Part shown: positions 29,314-38,492 of the stretch, one piece after another
How the letters are laid out: the number at the start of each line of letters is the position of its first letter
How positions within the stretch are numbered: position 1 is the stretch's first letter
NCBI GenBank assembly: GCA_014654705.1
Contig: JACVZY010000046.1
Coordinates: forward strand, 1 to 48,182
DNA length: 48,182 nt
DNA from: Ignavibacteria bacterium
GTDB taxonomy: Bacteria > Bacteroidota > Ignavibacteria > Kapaibacteriales > UBA4661
Direction: 5' to 3'
The notes under the pieces: generated by a model
Seen by the model: only the letters and a program-made list of their open reading frames with translations
Told to the model about the DNA's origin: nothing
Databases searched by the model: none
Position numbers and translations under genes: made by a program

Positions 29314-29976
29314 TCGTTTCTTCCCCATAATAAACCAACCGTTTTGTTTGTTCCAAAGAAGTTCTATCATTTTGAACTTACATTCTTTGTAGAGTTTTAG
29401 ATATTCGGGCGTAACATCATTTTCACATCGATAGGCGAGCGACGCCTGAATAGTCGTGCCAATTTGAGGAAGCGTATAATCAATGCCAAGACCTATTCCA
29501 CGCTGGTTGTCGTCGGGAGTATAGCTGATAATACCCTTTACATCTATCAAATTTGGCGTGCTTTTCTGCCCGTAAAACTCGCTAATCCGTACGCTCGGAA
29601 GAAGCTGAGACGTGACATCGCGCCATTCTCCGGCATCCAGCAAATACATCTTGAGTGTGCTACGCTTACAGCCGTCGCCACCTCCGGGGTCGTTGATTTC
29701 TTGGTGAGCATAATATTTCGTTCCATCATCGGCAAGAAACAACACAAAAACCGTCTGCTCCGATGATTGGGTATCAGGATTTGTCGTCGTTTTGATGGAT
29801 AAATACCCGTTGGCGGCATCATAGACGACCTTATTCGTCCGCGAGGGAGTCATCGAGACTTCGGGACGTTTTAAGGGAAAGCGTTGAAATACCTCACGCA
29901 GACTTTGCGCAAAGACAGGTACATTCCACAAGGCAATAAAGACGCTACAAAGTAAGATTTGGGAAATTCGTTTCAT
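29311..29976 (-). CDS. exported protein of unknown function
   Basis: 221 residues from ATG 29976, chosen because a standard signal peptide starts there (MKRISQILLCSVFIALWNVPVFAQS); the open frame extends 24 codons upstream to 30048 without sense as a leader. I recognise no family. The mature part is soluble-looking, with a segment rich in G/D (INDPGGGDG) and two cysteines that could pair (near CKRS and YRCEND). It sits 118 bp before the Kelch operon on the same strand and could be co-transcribed, though a promoter-like element lies at its stop codon. Confidence 0.75.
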   Translation of the reverse strand: MKRISQILLCSVFIALWNVPVFAQSLREVFQRFPLKRPEVSMTPSRTNKVVYDAANGYLSIKTTTNPDTQSSEQTVFVLFLADDGTKYYAHQEINDPGGGDGCKRSTLKMYLLDAGEWRDVTSQLLPSVRISEFYGQKSTPNLIDVKGIISYTPDDNQRGIGLGIDYTLPQIGTTIQASLAYRCENDVTPEYLKLYKECKFKMIELLWNKQNGWFIMGKKR

Positions 29977-30039
29977 GGTATAACAAAGAAGAATGGACAA
30001 TGGTGATGGTGACAAGCCAAATTGCAAAAACAAATGATG

Positions 30040-30064
30040 AAAAAACAAGCCGCGAATTAGGCTT
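30040..30064 (-). terminator. weak terminator after the 302-aa exported protein
   Basis: AAGCC (30047-30051) and GGCTT (30060-30064) form a 5-bp stem with an 8-nt loop, followed on the minus strand by six Ts (30045-30040). The short stem makes it a weak candidate. Confidence 0.4.
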
Positions 30065-30100
30065 TGCTTAATGATTCAACAAATGAGAACACAAGTTCTC

Positions 30101-31009
30101 CTAAAACAAAAGTTCTATCGGAACAAGTACCGTTTCCTCAGCTGTCGCCGAGCGCATTGCACGACGATTGAGCAGTCTAACATTCAGCCTGATGCCGATA
30201 GTACCACGCAAGGTTTTGCCCTTGAGCACACCTTTGGGCAAATTCTTGATTCCAATGGTTACGAGAAATACTCCTGCATCAAAAAAGCCCGCAATGCTCA
30301 TAGATTCAGCCTTAAGAGCACTATTCAATTTCTCGTCGGTCTTATTGCCCGTAAAGAACTGAATCTGTGTTCGCGAAGAATCCAGCGCAGGCTCGGCAAC
30401 CTCTAAATCGTTCACAAGTGCCGTAACGACACGGTTTTTCTCAGTATCAACAGGCTTGGCAAAATCAACGCGCAGCCCTTTTATTACAAAAGCACATTCG
30501 CCTGACTTTGCGGCTTTCCCTTTGCCGGAAGTCTCTTCTATGCTTATTTGTGAGGTATTGAAGGTCGGTGGAATCTGCTGCGTTTCATAAATATTCGACC
30601 ATAAAAGCTGTTTCTCCGTACCGGATGCAGTTCGGTACAATTCCACTTCGACTTTTCGCGCATACCCCGGAATACGTTCCCCCACAAATGGTGCTTGATA
30701 CGGCGCTTCTATGCGCTCGTCGCCACTGAATTTGTAGGTCAGAAAAAATTCACGCGCAGGGATATTTGCCTCAGAGGCAATATCCGAAGAAAATCGCACA
30801 TTTTCACCAAAATACAATATTGTAGAACGAAGCACTGAAGCGGCTTTTGGGGCAATCTTTTCCAGTTCTTTTACCTGTCCGTACAAATTCCCACAGAGTG
30901 CCAACGACGAGGATAAAATGAACAAAACACCAATAGTATGAAGGGTTGATGCAGGTCTTGATGCGCTCCAAACTCTAATTTTTCGCATAACGTTGTGCGA
31001 CAATATCAT
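30101..31009 (-). CDS. exported protein of unknown function
   Basis: 302 residues if started at ATG 31009, or 295 from ATG 30988 (MRKIRVWSAS), which gives a more usual signal-peptide n-region; I cannot decide between them. A hydrophobic segment (about 25-42) ends at NLYGQ. The mature part looks beta-rich and has no motif I recognise. One stretch (GVLKGKTLRGTIGIRLNVRL) near the C-terminus is strongly amphipathic. It lies on the same strand as the gene at 29311-29976; a weak hairpin separates them. Confidence 0.75.
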   Translation of the reverse strand: MILSHNVMRKIRVWSASRPASTLHTIGVLFILSSSLALCGNLYGQVKELEKIAPKAASVLRSTILYFGENVRFSSDIASEANIPAREFFLTYKFSGDERIEAPYQAPFVGERIPGYARKVEVELYRTASGTEKQLLWSNIYETQQIPPTFNTSQISIEETSGKGKAAKSGECAFVIKGLRVDFAKPVDTEKNRVVTALVNDLEVAEPALDSSRTQIQFFTGNKTDEKLNSALKAESMSIAGFFDAGVFLVTIGIKNLPKGVLKGKTLRGTIGIRLNVRLLNRRAMRSATAEETVLVPIELLF

Positions 31010-31043
31010 GGAAAGTCTATAAATTCAAGCGCAATATAGCCAC

Positions 31044-31084
31044 AAAAAAAGTGCAGCCCAACGCTTTTTCGCGCCCGACTGCAC
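31044..31084 (-). terminator. terminator of crtI
   Basis: GTGCAG (31051-31056) pairs with CTGCAC (31079-31084), with a further inner GCG/CGC pair. On the minus strand the stem is followed directly by seven Ts (31050-31044). It lies 54 bp after the crtI stop codon. Confidence 0.75.
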
Positions 31085-31138
31085 TATGACAGACAAATAT
31101 ACAAACAGCTACTTACTAACAAGAACATTCACAAAAAT

Positions 31139-32662
31139 TTACCGTAGAATCGGTTCATTCGCTGGCTTCTCCGTAAATGGTAGCCCGAAGTCTTGACAAA
31201 CTAATTTGTGCGTGGTCTCGGCTGTCATCAGTACGCCCGGTACGCCGGCACCCGGATGGGTGCTTGTGCCAACAATGTACAAATTCGGCACATCTTCACT
31301 GCGGTTATGCGGGCGGAAATACGCCGTTTGCTGAATGGAAGGCTCTACACCCCATGCGCTACCCAAGTGGCTATTGCGGTCGCGCTTGAAATCTTCGGGC
31401 GTAAAGAGTTCCAGCACGTCCAGATTTGCCCGCAAATCCTTCATGCCGAAATCTTCTTCGAGAAATTGAAGCACCTTATCAGCATACTTCTGCTTAATAT
31501 CCTCCCATTTCAAGCCCGAAGCGAGATTGGCGACGGGAATGAGTACATACATACTCTCGCAGCCTTCGGGAGCCATGTCGCTATCGGTGCGCGTCGGCAC
31601 GTGGAGATACATGGAGAAATCTTCCGGTAGAATTTTTTTGTCGAAAATATCTTTCACGAGTTCTTTGTAGCGCTCCGAAAGAATCAAGGTGTGATGCAAA
31701 AGTTCGGGATATTTTTTCTTGGTGCCGATGTACATCAGAAAAGCGCTCATCGAATAATCCAACTTCAGCACTTTCTTATCGGTCCATTTCTTGCGGTGTT
31801 CGGGCTTGAGTAGTTTCGTCTGAGTATGAGCAAAGTCTGCGTTGGAAATGACGGCATCCGCACCAAACACCTCGCCGTGCGTGCGAACACCGACTGCACG
31901 ACCATGTTCAACGATAATTTCTTCAATGGGAGAATTTGTTTTTATCGTACCACCTAGTTCCAAAAACACTTTCTCTAATGCCTCCACAAACGCATACATA
32001 CCGCCTTTAGCGAACCACACGCCGCCATTTTTCTCCAAGTACGGAATCATCAAGTAAATCGCCGGAGCACGAAAGGGGCTTGCACCAATGAAGAGGGGGT
32101 GAAATGAGAACGTGAAGCGGGTACGAAAGTCCTTGAAATAACGCTTGACAAAAGTATATGCCGGAAACAATGCGTTCAGCTTGAGCGCCTTCGGTACAAA
32201 ACCGAAATACGTTCTCAAGTCCATAAAGGGCGTTGTGCCTAGTCCGTCGGTGATAACAGCATCATAAAGTTTGCGCGAATCTTCAATAAAACGGTCATAA
32301 TTTGCCGCATCATCCTTGTTGAATTTGGCAAATTCCTGACGCATTTTGGCACTATCGCCCGTGTAGTCGATATAGGTTTTATCGTGGAAATAGATGCGAT
32401 AAAAAGGGTCGAGATAGGTCAAGTCTAAGTAATCACTCATCCTTCTGCCCGCAGCAGCAAAGACTTTTTCAATCACATCCGGCGCAGTAATAAGCGAGGG
32501 TCCCATGTCGAAGGTGTAACCCTTTTTTTTCATTTGATACGCATGACCGCCCATGCGCTCGTTTTTTTCAAATATCGTTACATCAAACCCCTGCGCCTGC
32601 AAACGCACGGCAGCAGAAAGCCCGCCAAAGCCGGAACCGATAACAGCAATTTTTTTGCGCAT
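31139..32662 (-). CDS. crtI: phytoene desaturase (CrtI family)
   Basis: 507 residues, the usual length for CrtI. An N-terminal Rossmann FAD-binding motif (IAVIGSGFGGLSAA, G9-x-G11-x-x-G14) is followed by FEKNERMGGHA and FDMGPSLITAPDV. The C-terminal CrtI signature reads IVGTSTHPGAGVPGVLMTAE. Family members desaturate carotenoid precursors, using FAD, at the cytoplasmic membrane. Substrate specificity (phytoene, diapophytoene or hydroxy-carotenoid as in CrtD) cannot be read from the sequence. No crtB or other carotenoid gene is next to it, so the rest of the pathway must be elsewhere. It has its own terminator and is probably monocistronic. Confidence 0.88.
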   Translation of the reverse strand: MRKKIAVIGSGFGGLSAAVRLQAQGFDVTIFEKNERMGGHAYQMKKKGYTFDMGPSLITAPDVIEKVFAAAGRRMSDYLDLTYLDPFYRIYFHDKTYIDYTGDSAKMRQEFAKFNKDDAANYDRFIEDSRKLYDAVITDGLGTTPFMDLRTYFGFVPKALKLNALFPAYTFVKRYFKDFRTRFTFSFHPLFIGASPFRAPAIYLMIPYLEKNGGVWFAKGGMYAFVEALEKVFLELGGTIKTNSPIEEIIVEHGRAVGVRTHGEVFGADAVISNADFAHTQTKLLKPEHRKKWTDKKVLKLDYSMSAFLMYIGTKKKYPELLHHTLILSERYKELVKDIFDKKILPEDFSMYLHVPTRTDSDMAPEGCESMYVLIPVANLASGLKWEDIKQKYADKVLQFLEEDFGMKDLRANLDVLELFTPEDFKRDRNSHLGSAWGVEPSIQQTAYFRPHNRSEDVPNLYIVGTSTHPGAGVPGVLMTAETTHKLVCQDFGLPFTEKPANEPILR

Positions 32663-32872
32663 ACTCTCTATGATGACTTGGTAAAAAATAAATGTTGAGA
32701 AATGAAGCGTTTTGTACGATAGGTGTGCGTGGTGGGTAAATACCTCTTTTTTGCTTACCTTCTTGTGCTCGCTTTCTTTTGCTCAACGGTGGTGGTTGTA
32801 GCGTTGAAGACGAAGACACGCCAATTTTCCTGTACATTTTCTTGCTTCGTATTTTTTGCAGCCATTATGATT

Positions 32873-33400
32873 TCAATACGGCTTTTCACCCATCATATTC
32901 CCTCTTGGGTCGTAGTTGGCAACAATTATCGTTGCGCCATTTTTACAAACCGCTTTGCCCACGCCAATTTTCGTCGTTGCCGCCCACACCATTTGTGTAT
33001 AATGACCACTTTTCGACCAGTTTCGATTACTTAATTTGCCACCTTTCCAGAACTTTTTCTCGCCGTACCACGACTGAGCGGCATCAATAACCGTGTAGGC
33101 TTTGCCAGCGCCCCAGAAAACGTTTTCACCATACTTCTGTGCCCATTTGCCACTATTAGGGCGGTGCTGCATCGCACACCCGTTCGCAGCGATATAATTT
33201 GCCCATTCCTGCGCAAAAGCTGCCAGTTCCGGCGACCACTCTACAGGCGGCGCACCGACTTCTTTACGCACGGTGTTATGATAGTCCACGATTTGTTGGG
33301 CTTCATCGGCGGAAACGGTTTGAGCGGAGAGGTTTTGAGGAAGTAATATCCCCATGAACGCCAGAACGGATACTGAAAGGAGAGAGAGAACGTATTTCAT
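32873..33400 (-). CDS. secreted CAP/SCP-domain protein
   Basis: 175 residues from ATG 33400, where a signal peptide begins (MKYVLSLLSVSVLAFMG...LSAQ); the frame runs open to 33535, but that part overlaps a terminator hairpin and is rejected. The CAP (SCP/PR-1) cavity residues are all present: H79 (MQHRPN), E92 (YGENVFWG), E114 (SWYGE) and H133 (SGHYTQMVW), plus the C-terminal CNYxPxGN-like IVANYDPRGNMMG. Such proteins act outside the cytoplasm; bacterial roles are poorly defined. Two cysteines (75, 152) could form a disulfide. Confidence 0.92.
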   Translation of the reverse strand: MKYVLSLLSVSVLAFMGILLPQNLSAQTVSADEAQQIVDYHNTVRKEVGAPPVEWSPELAAFAQEWANYIAANGCAMQHRPNSGKWAQKYGENVFWGAGKAYTVIDAAQSWYGEKKFWKGGKLSNRNWSKSGHYTQMVWAATTKIGVGKAVCKNGATIIVANYDPRGNMMGEKPY

Positions 33401-33471
33401 TGGAGAAGAAGGAATAAGTACTCGGACATTTGAATTGTAGGAGCAATATACGGATTTTTCTACAGCAAGAA

Positions 33472-33507
33472 AAACGCCCGATACTTTGGGGAAAGTATCG
33501 GGCGTTT
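33472..33507 (-). terminator. perfect 16-bp hairpin terminator after the small lipoprotein
   Basis: AAACGCCCGATACTTT (33472-33487) and AAAGTATCGGGCGTTT (33492-33507) pair over 16 bp around a GGGG loop (CCCC in the minus-strand transcript), with T residues after it on the minus strand. It ends the SusC-SusD-lipoprotein stretch 36 bp past the lipoprotein stop. Confidence 0.85.
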
Positions 33508-33542
33508 GTGTATATCTATCTAAACATTTATTCATCGCTAAC

Positions 33543-33680
33543 TTATTCCTGCTGGACAGGCTGCGGTTGTGATTGTGGCGGGGGCGTACCGCGGCTACTT
33601 GTGCCTAAACAGCCTGTAAAAGCAATTGCACTTAAGGCTACTACACAAAAGCCAAGAATATATTTTTTCAGAGTTTTCAT
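33543..33680 (-). CDS. small proline/glutamine-rich lipoprotein (45 aa)
   Basis: ATG 33680 to TAA 33543. A lysine-rich start (MKTLKKYILGF), a hydrophobic stretch and a lipobox AFTGC with the acylated cysteine at residue 24 give a typical lipoprotein signal. The mature part is only 22 residues, rich in P and Q (GTPPPQSQPQPVQQE). An AAAGG ribosome-binding site (33694-33690) stands 9 nt before the ATG. It lies between the SusD terminator and its own terminator, so it is probably expressed by read-through from the SusCD transcript. Such very short lipoproteins resemble entericidin-type or small outer-membrane lipoproteins; no specific function can be given. Confidence 0.8.
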   Translation of the reverse strand: MKTLKKYILGFCVVALSAIAFTGCLGTSSRGTPPPQSQPQPVQQE

Positions 33681-33703
33681 TACTTTAAGCCTTTCACACA
33701 GTG

Positions 33704-33750
33704 AAAAAATTGCGATAGTCACAATAAAAACTTTATCGTGACCATCGCAA
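33704..33750 (-). terminator. terminator after susD-like gene (possible attenuator)
   Basis: TTGCGAT-A-GTCAC (33710-33722) pairs with GTGAC-C-ATCGCAA (33738-33750), 12 bp with one mismatch. On the minus strand it is followed by TTTTTT (33709-33704). The lipoprotein ribosome-binding site starts 10 nt further on. Confidence 0.85.
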
Positions 33751-33755
33751 AATAA

Positions 33756-35132
33756 TTATTTTCCACCATCCCACCAAACGGGTGTTGTAAGGTCGCCAGC
33801 ATCGCGAACACCTTGACGGGTGAGAGCTGCTTGACGATTAGCATTATTGTAGAACCGCTCTTCTTGTGGATACGGGAAACGACGAGGGATTGCCGTCTGA
33901 CCCGGATTAGGAGTAAGAGCAGGCTGTCCGGTACGGCGCCATTCATTATATCCTTCAGCACTCGGGTAGAGTGCGAGATATTTTTGAGTAGCAATACGAA
34001 CTAATGCCTCTTGCGCACTAACACCTGTAAGAGACACAGCATCCTGAGCAGAGTAAGTGTCAGCTTGCGCAGCCGTTAAGCCAACTTTTGTAAAGGATGC
34101 ACGAATACCTTCACGATACGCATCAGAAGCGGCTTGGGTTTGTCCCGCACGCTGTTGTGCTTCAGCCTCAATAAATTTGGTCTCAGCATATGACAAGAAA
34201 ATGACCGGTGCATTTGTCTGAACATGGTAGGAGTTTGGATTGGTGGTCAAAAGCCCGTACCGCGTAATCCGAGGGTCATTCAACCGCCGCAGCATACTGG
34301 AAAAATTGCGATTCGTATCAATGTTTCCTGCACGTTGATTTTGGAATTGGTTCATTGGGCTTGGTGCTGCACTTCCCGGGAATAACAATTGAAAATCATC
34401 GTCGTTTGCAGTCATCGGATTTACTCGCAAGTGCTGCAATGCTGTCGCAGCGGCAGAAGCACCATTTACTTTTGTCAATCGAAGTGCATATCGAGCTTTG
34501 AGAGCGCTTGCTGCACGTCTCCAACGAAGAAGATTACCACGATAAATTTGGTCATCTGTACCCATTGTTAAGGGTGAGGTTGTCGCAAAATTTGTCAGTG
34601 CGGAGTCAAGCAGTGCTTGAATTTGCTGGTAAACCTCCTGCTGGGTATCATATTTAGGGCGAAGATTAGCGGCACCAGCACCGGCTTGAGTTGAAGGGAT
34701 ATCGCCAAAAACATCGGTCAGATGCGCAAGTGTCATCGCACGAAGCATTTGGGAAGCACCTACATAGTTTGCACCGTTTCTTGCGCGAGCAGCATCGGCG
34801 AGCAGCAACAACTCGTTATAGCTACTCGTATATAAGTTCGCCCAATAGTTTGCAATATCTGCTTCGGAAAGTTGATAGTTATCATTTATGGTCAAAAATT
34901 GACGATCAAGTCCAACATAGTACTGAGCAAGTACGCCTGAGAATCTACTGCCGTCACCGCCAATAGCATATCCAAGATTTACTTGTGCAGGTGTCAACAG
35001 CAATCCAGGTACACCGATAGCTGTGGGATTATTAGGGTCAACATTGATAGATGCGGGAATGATTGTATCGCAGCTTGACAAAGTAGCTACCACAAAACCA
35101 AGCACCACAGCGCGAGAAAAGAATTTTTTCAT
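33756..35132 (-). CDS. SusD/RagB-like outer-membrane nutrient-binding lipoprotein
   Basis: 458 residues from ATG 35132 (MKKFFSRAVVLGF), chosen because it starts a lipoprotein signal with lipobox TLSSC and acylated C21; an in-frame ATG eight codons earlier is less likely. The sequence fits the SusD-like_2 type: INVDPNNPTA near the N-terminus, TPR-like helices with WANLYTSSYNELLLLADAA, LAHLTDVFGDIPST, and SYAETKFIEAEAQQRAG in the second half. SusD proteins cap the SusC pore on the cell surface and capture substrate. Gene spacing to susC is 33 bp. With no glycan hydrolase or peptidase beside it, the substrate is unknown. Confidence 0.92.
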   Translation of the reverse strand: MKKFFSRAVVLGFVVATLSSCDTIIPASINVDPNNPTAIGVPGLLLTPAQVNLGYAIGGDGSRFSGVLAQYYVGLDRQFLTINDNYQLSEADIANYWANLYTSSYNELLLLADAARARNGANYVGASQMLRAMTLAHLTDVFGDIPSTQAGAGAANLRPKYDTQQEVYQQIQALLDSALTNFATTSPLTMGTDDQIYRGNLLRWRRAASALKARYALRLTKVNGASAAATALQHLRVNPMTANDDDFQLLFPGSAAPSPMNQFQNQRAGNIDTNRNFSSMLRRLNDPRITRYGLLTTNPNSYHVQTNAPVIFLSYAETKFIEAEAQQRAGQTQAASDAYREGIRASFTKVGLTAAQADTYSAQDAVSLTGVSAQEALVRIATQKYLALYPSAEGYNEWRRTGQPALTPNPGQTAIPRRFPYPQEERFYNNANRQAALTRQGVRDAGDLTTPVWWDGGK

Positions 35133-35165
35133 AGTAAGAATCCTTGAAATTGTCATGGTAAATGG

Positions 35166-38100
35166 TTAGAAGTTTACTTGTATGCCAAAGAGCCAGCTAC
35201 GGGTATTCGGCATATTATAGTACTCCAAACCCTGAGCATTGTTTGCGCCAAGCAAGTTTGTTTCTGGGTCAATACCACTGTATTTTGTGCTAAGCCAGAT
35301 ATTGCGTCCCGTCACGTTCACCGTCAGACCGCGTACGATAGAGCCTTCTAACAAAGAAGAAGGTAAGGAATACGATACACTGAGTTCACGCAGACGCAAC
35401 CAGCTCATATCTTCCATAAATGGCTCACCGATATTGGAGAACGTGTTAAAGAAGTTGACGTAGTAGTCTTGCACACGTGCATATGCGCGGGGATCGCTTG
35501 GGGAAGCAAGGGGAATATTATTCACTTGGTCGGTTGCACGCCATCCGCCGGGAGCAGTAGCATCAGCAACGGTCAAAACGCCCGGCAATGCAGGACGGTC
35601 GGTACGGTTTTCTGTTTCTTTCGGCATACCATAGTTTACCTGTGCCGCACGTGTACCATTCCACATTTGCCCACCTTGACGAATATCCAAAAGCGCCGTT
35701 ACACGAATACCTTTGTAGGAAATCGTAGGACGAACGCCACCTGTCCACGTCGGATATGGATCGCCAAGATATTTCTGTGTTGGGTCTTGACCAACTGGCA
35801 AGCCCGCACGCGGGTTAGGCATACCATTAGCAAGTGTCGCTCCTTGAATAAGTGTACGACCTTGCGCATCCTGACGGAAACCGAAACCAAAGGTAGCGCT
35901 GTAAGGTTTGCCAGCAATAGCAAAAGCTGCTGCACTAGTAAAACCACCAAGACCAACTTGTTCAACTCCATCGGCAAGACGGTCAACATTGTTCTTAATT
36001 GAAGTAAAATTAAGTGCAAGATCAATGCGAAGGTCGTTATCACGGTAGAAGTTAAAGTTTGCTACAGCTTCTACGCCAACGTTGCTAATTTGGCCTGCAT
36101 TCAAACGAATTGTTTGATAACCGGTCGAAGTAGCGATAGGAACAGGAAGAATAAGGTCGGAAGAAATCTTATTAAAATAGCTAAGGTCGAGACTCAAAAA
36201 GCCGTTCATAAAGCGTAATTCTGTACCGAACTCAATTTCTTTAACCGATTCGGGGCGCAAGTCTGGATTACCAATATTAACAGACTGCAAGAAACCACCA
36301 CGACCGTTAAAGGGGAACGGGGTTGCATTAAAACTGGTCCAACCGTCACCAATGCCTGGAGTAACAAACAGCGTATTGAGTACATATGCCGGAGCGGAGT
36401 TCCCTACGACACCATATGAAGCACGTACTTTGCCAAACCCAAGAAACCCGTCTTCTGCCATACCAAGCATTTCGGTAAATACAAGACTAGCACTTGCACC
36501 TCCATAGAGGAATGACCGCGTACTTAATGGCAAAGTAGAAGCCCACTCATTACGGATGCTACCGTTAATAAACGCCCAGTTCTTGTAGCTGAGTTGTGCT
36601 TCTCCATACGCAGCAGCAGTACGTCGTATGGTTTGAAATTCACGGGTAATCTGTGTGGTGGTTGCAGCAACGTTATAGAATTCAGGTAAGGACAAGCCTG
36701 TACCTTGTTGATACTGATTTTGATTGTAGAACTGATAGAAGTTTTGACCAAGTTTCGCCACCAAGCTCAGTCCATCAGCTAGTTCAAACGTACCTGTGGC
36801 AATAAGCTCTGAATTCAGATCTTGATTAAAATAGTTGTCCTCCGCTACGGCACCTGTTGTGCCAACGATAGCATACGTCGAGGCATTGTGAAATATCTGC
36901 TTGCGGCGTTCTGAGAAGAAATCTGTACCTGCGCGGTACATAATGTTCAGCCATGTTGTAGGCTTATATTTCAACTCGACTACCGCCTGCATGCGGTCAA
37001 CGCGGTCGCGGAAAGGATTTTCATATGCAGTAAAGTATGGGTTATCAAAGCTACCGAAGCCAATAAACGTCCGCTGACGACCATCAGGGAACAAATAGGA
37101 ACTACGGTCAGAACGGGAAGTTCCATATCCGCTATAATCAAATGAAACAGGTGTACGAGCCAAACCTAACATCACACCCGATGTATTAGAACCGCGCTGA
37201 ATACGTGTACCACCGGAGTTTGTATAACGGACAATGCCCGTTGCGGAAAATTCTTGAGTGAAATTTGCCGTACCATTAAAACTAAGCGTCGTGCGGTCAA
37301 AGGAGTTATTGGGTACAATACCCGTTTGATCCATACGCGAAAGCGAAAAATAGTATGTTCCAAACGTACCACCACCAGTAAGTGAAAGCGAGTGGTTCAA
37401 TGTTTGACCGGTCTGGAAGAATTGCTCCAAATGATTGATTGGCACAACACGCTCACCGTTCGGAGCAGCACTTTGTCCAACAATCGTACCACGGCGATCC
37501 CAGAAAGGAGCAGCGAGAGTCCATGTTTGCGGAGCGTTACCACTCCAGCGCAATGTATCAATTCGTGCGCCCCATGAGCGCAAAGCACCACTATTTGGTC
37601 CACCATACCGTGCCACAGGAGAAACAGCTTCATTCAGCGGATTACCCTGTCCCTGTGACCACATTGTTTGTACTTCTGGAAGTTTATTAACATTATCAAA
37701 ACCGATATTGAATGAATAGGAAACATTCATATTGCTTCCTTCTTTTCCACGCTTGGTTGTGACCAAAATCACACCATTAGCAGCGCGAATACCATAAAGC
37801 GTAGCAGCAGCAGCACCTTTGAGAACATTAATATCCTCAATGTCATCAGGATTAATATCAATTGCTCGGTTTGATTGGTCAACACCACGGGTACCACCCT
37901 CAGTTTGTGAAGAGGAGTTATCAATCGGAATACCGTCCACAACCCAAAGAGGCTCGTTATTACCAGTAATAGAACTTACGCCACGAATACGAACCGAAGC
38001 GGAAGCGCCTGCGGAACCGGATGATTGAATCACCTGCACGCCGGCAACTTTACCTGCCAAGCCTTGAGTTACATTTACCTCGCGTGAGCCAGCAACTTCT

Positions 38101-38492
38101 GAACCTTTGATTTCTTGCACACTATATCCAAGTGCTTTTTTCTCTTGTTTGATGCCAAGAGCCGTAACAACAAGTTCTTCCGTTTGAAGAATATCTTCTG
38201 TTAATGCGACATCAATGTTCTCACCACTGATAACGACTTCTTTTTTCTTGAAGCCGACATATTCAAAGACCAACTTGGTAGCGTCCGATGGCACAACCAA
38301 TGAAAACGAACCGTCTTGGCGGGTAAATGCACCACGTACGGTACCCTTTGCGGTGATTTTTACACCACCCATAGTTTTTTTGGTAGCGGCATCCGTTACC
38401 TTACCGGTAATAGTCCGTACCTGTGCTGAAGCGAAGGCAAAGGAGCAAAGCACCATTACCACCGCCAAAGAAATGCGTAGCATATTTTTCAT
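35166..38492 (-). CDS. SusC/RagA-like TonB-dependent outer-membrane transporter
   Basis: 1,108 residues, the normal length. Signal peptide 1-23 (ASA/Q), carboxypeptidase-regulatory-like domain (about 26-105, starting TITGKVTDAATKKTMGGV), TonB-dependent plug (about 120-240: GLAGKVAGVQVIQSSGSAGASASVRIRG and LWVVDGIPID), then the beta-barrel ending in a terminal phenylalanine (GIQVNF). It imports a substrate across the outer membrane using TonB energy, together with the SusD partner encoded 33 bp downstream. No anti-sigma or sigma gene adjoins, so the control is not evident from context. Confidence 0.95.
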   Translation of the reverse strand: MKNMLRISLAVVMVLCSFAFASAQVRTITGKVTDAATKKTMGGVKITAKGTVRGAFTRQDGSFSLVVPSDATKLVFEYVGFKKKEVVISGENIDVALTEDILQTEELVVTALGIKQEKKALGYSVQEIKGSEVAGSREVNVTQGLAGKVAGVQVIQSSGSAGASASVRIRGVSSITGNNEPLWVVDGIPIDNSSSQTEGGTRGVDQSNRAIDINPDDIEDINVLKGAAAATLYGIRAANGVILVTTKRGKEGSNMNVSYSFNIGFDNVNKLPEVQTMWSQGQGNPLNEAVSPVARYGGPNSGALRSWGARIDTLRWSGNAPQTWTLAAPFWDRRGTIVGQSAAPNGERVVPINHLEQFFQTGQTLNHSLSLTGGGTFGTYYFSLSRMDQTGIVPNNSFDRTTLSFNGTANFTQEFSATGIVRYTNSGGTRIQRGSNTSGVMLGLARTPVSFDYSGYGTSRSDRSSYLFPDGRQRTFIGFGSFDNPYFTAYENPFRDRVDRMQAVVELKYKPTTWLNIMYRAGTDFFSERRKQIFHNASTYAIVGTTGAVAEDNYFNQDLNSELIATGTFELADGLSLVAKLGQNFYQFYNQNQYQQGTGLSLPEFYNVAATTTQITREFQTIRRTAAAYGEAQLSYKNWAFINGSIRNEWASTLPLSTRSFLYGGASASLVFTEMLGMAEDGFLGFGKVRASYGVVGNSAPAYVLNTLFVTPGIGDGWTSFNATPFPFNGRGGFLQSVNIGNPDLRPESVKEIEFGTELRFMNGFLSLDLSYFNKISSDLILPVPIATSTGYQTIRLNAGQISNVGVEAVANFNFYRDNDLRIDLALNFTSIKNNVDRLADGVEQVGLGGFTSAAAFAIAGKPYSATFGFGFRQDAQGRTLIQGATLANGMPNPRAGLPVGQDPTQKYLGDPYPTWTGGVRPTISYKGIRVTALLDIRQGGQMWNGTRAAQVNYGMPKETENRTDRPALPGVLTVADATAPGGWRATDQVNNIPLASPSDPRAYARVQDYYVNFFNTFSNIGEPFMEDMSWLRLRELSVSYSLPSSLLEGSIVRGLTVNVTGRNIWLSTKYSGIDPETNLLGANNAQGLEYYNMPNTRSWLFGIQVNF

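Noticed and set aside
32663-32872. Plus-strand frames near 32723-33090 as a small gene between crtI and the CAP protein
   Set aside because: They overlap the confirmed CAP-domain gene on the other strand and show no start signal or recognisable protein.
33401-33535. 45-codon upstream extension of the CAP-domain protein
   Set aside because: It includes the terminator hairpin of the preceding transcript, and a normal signal peptide begins at 33400.
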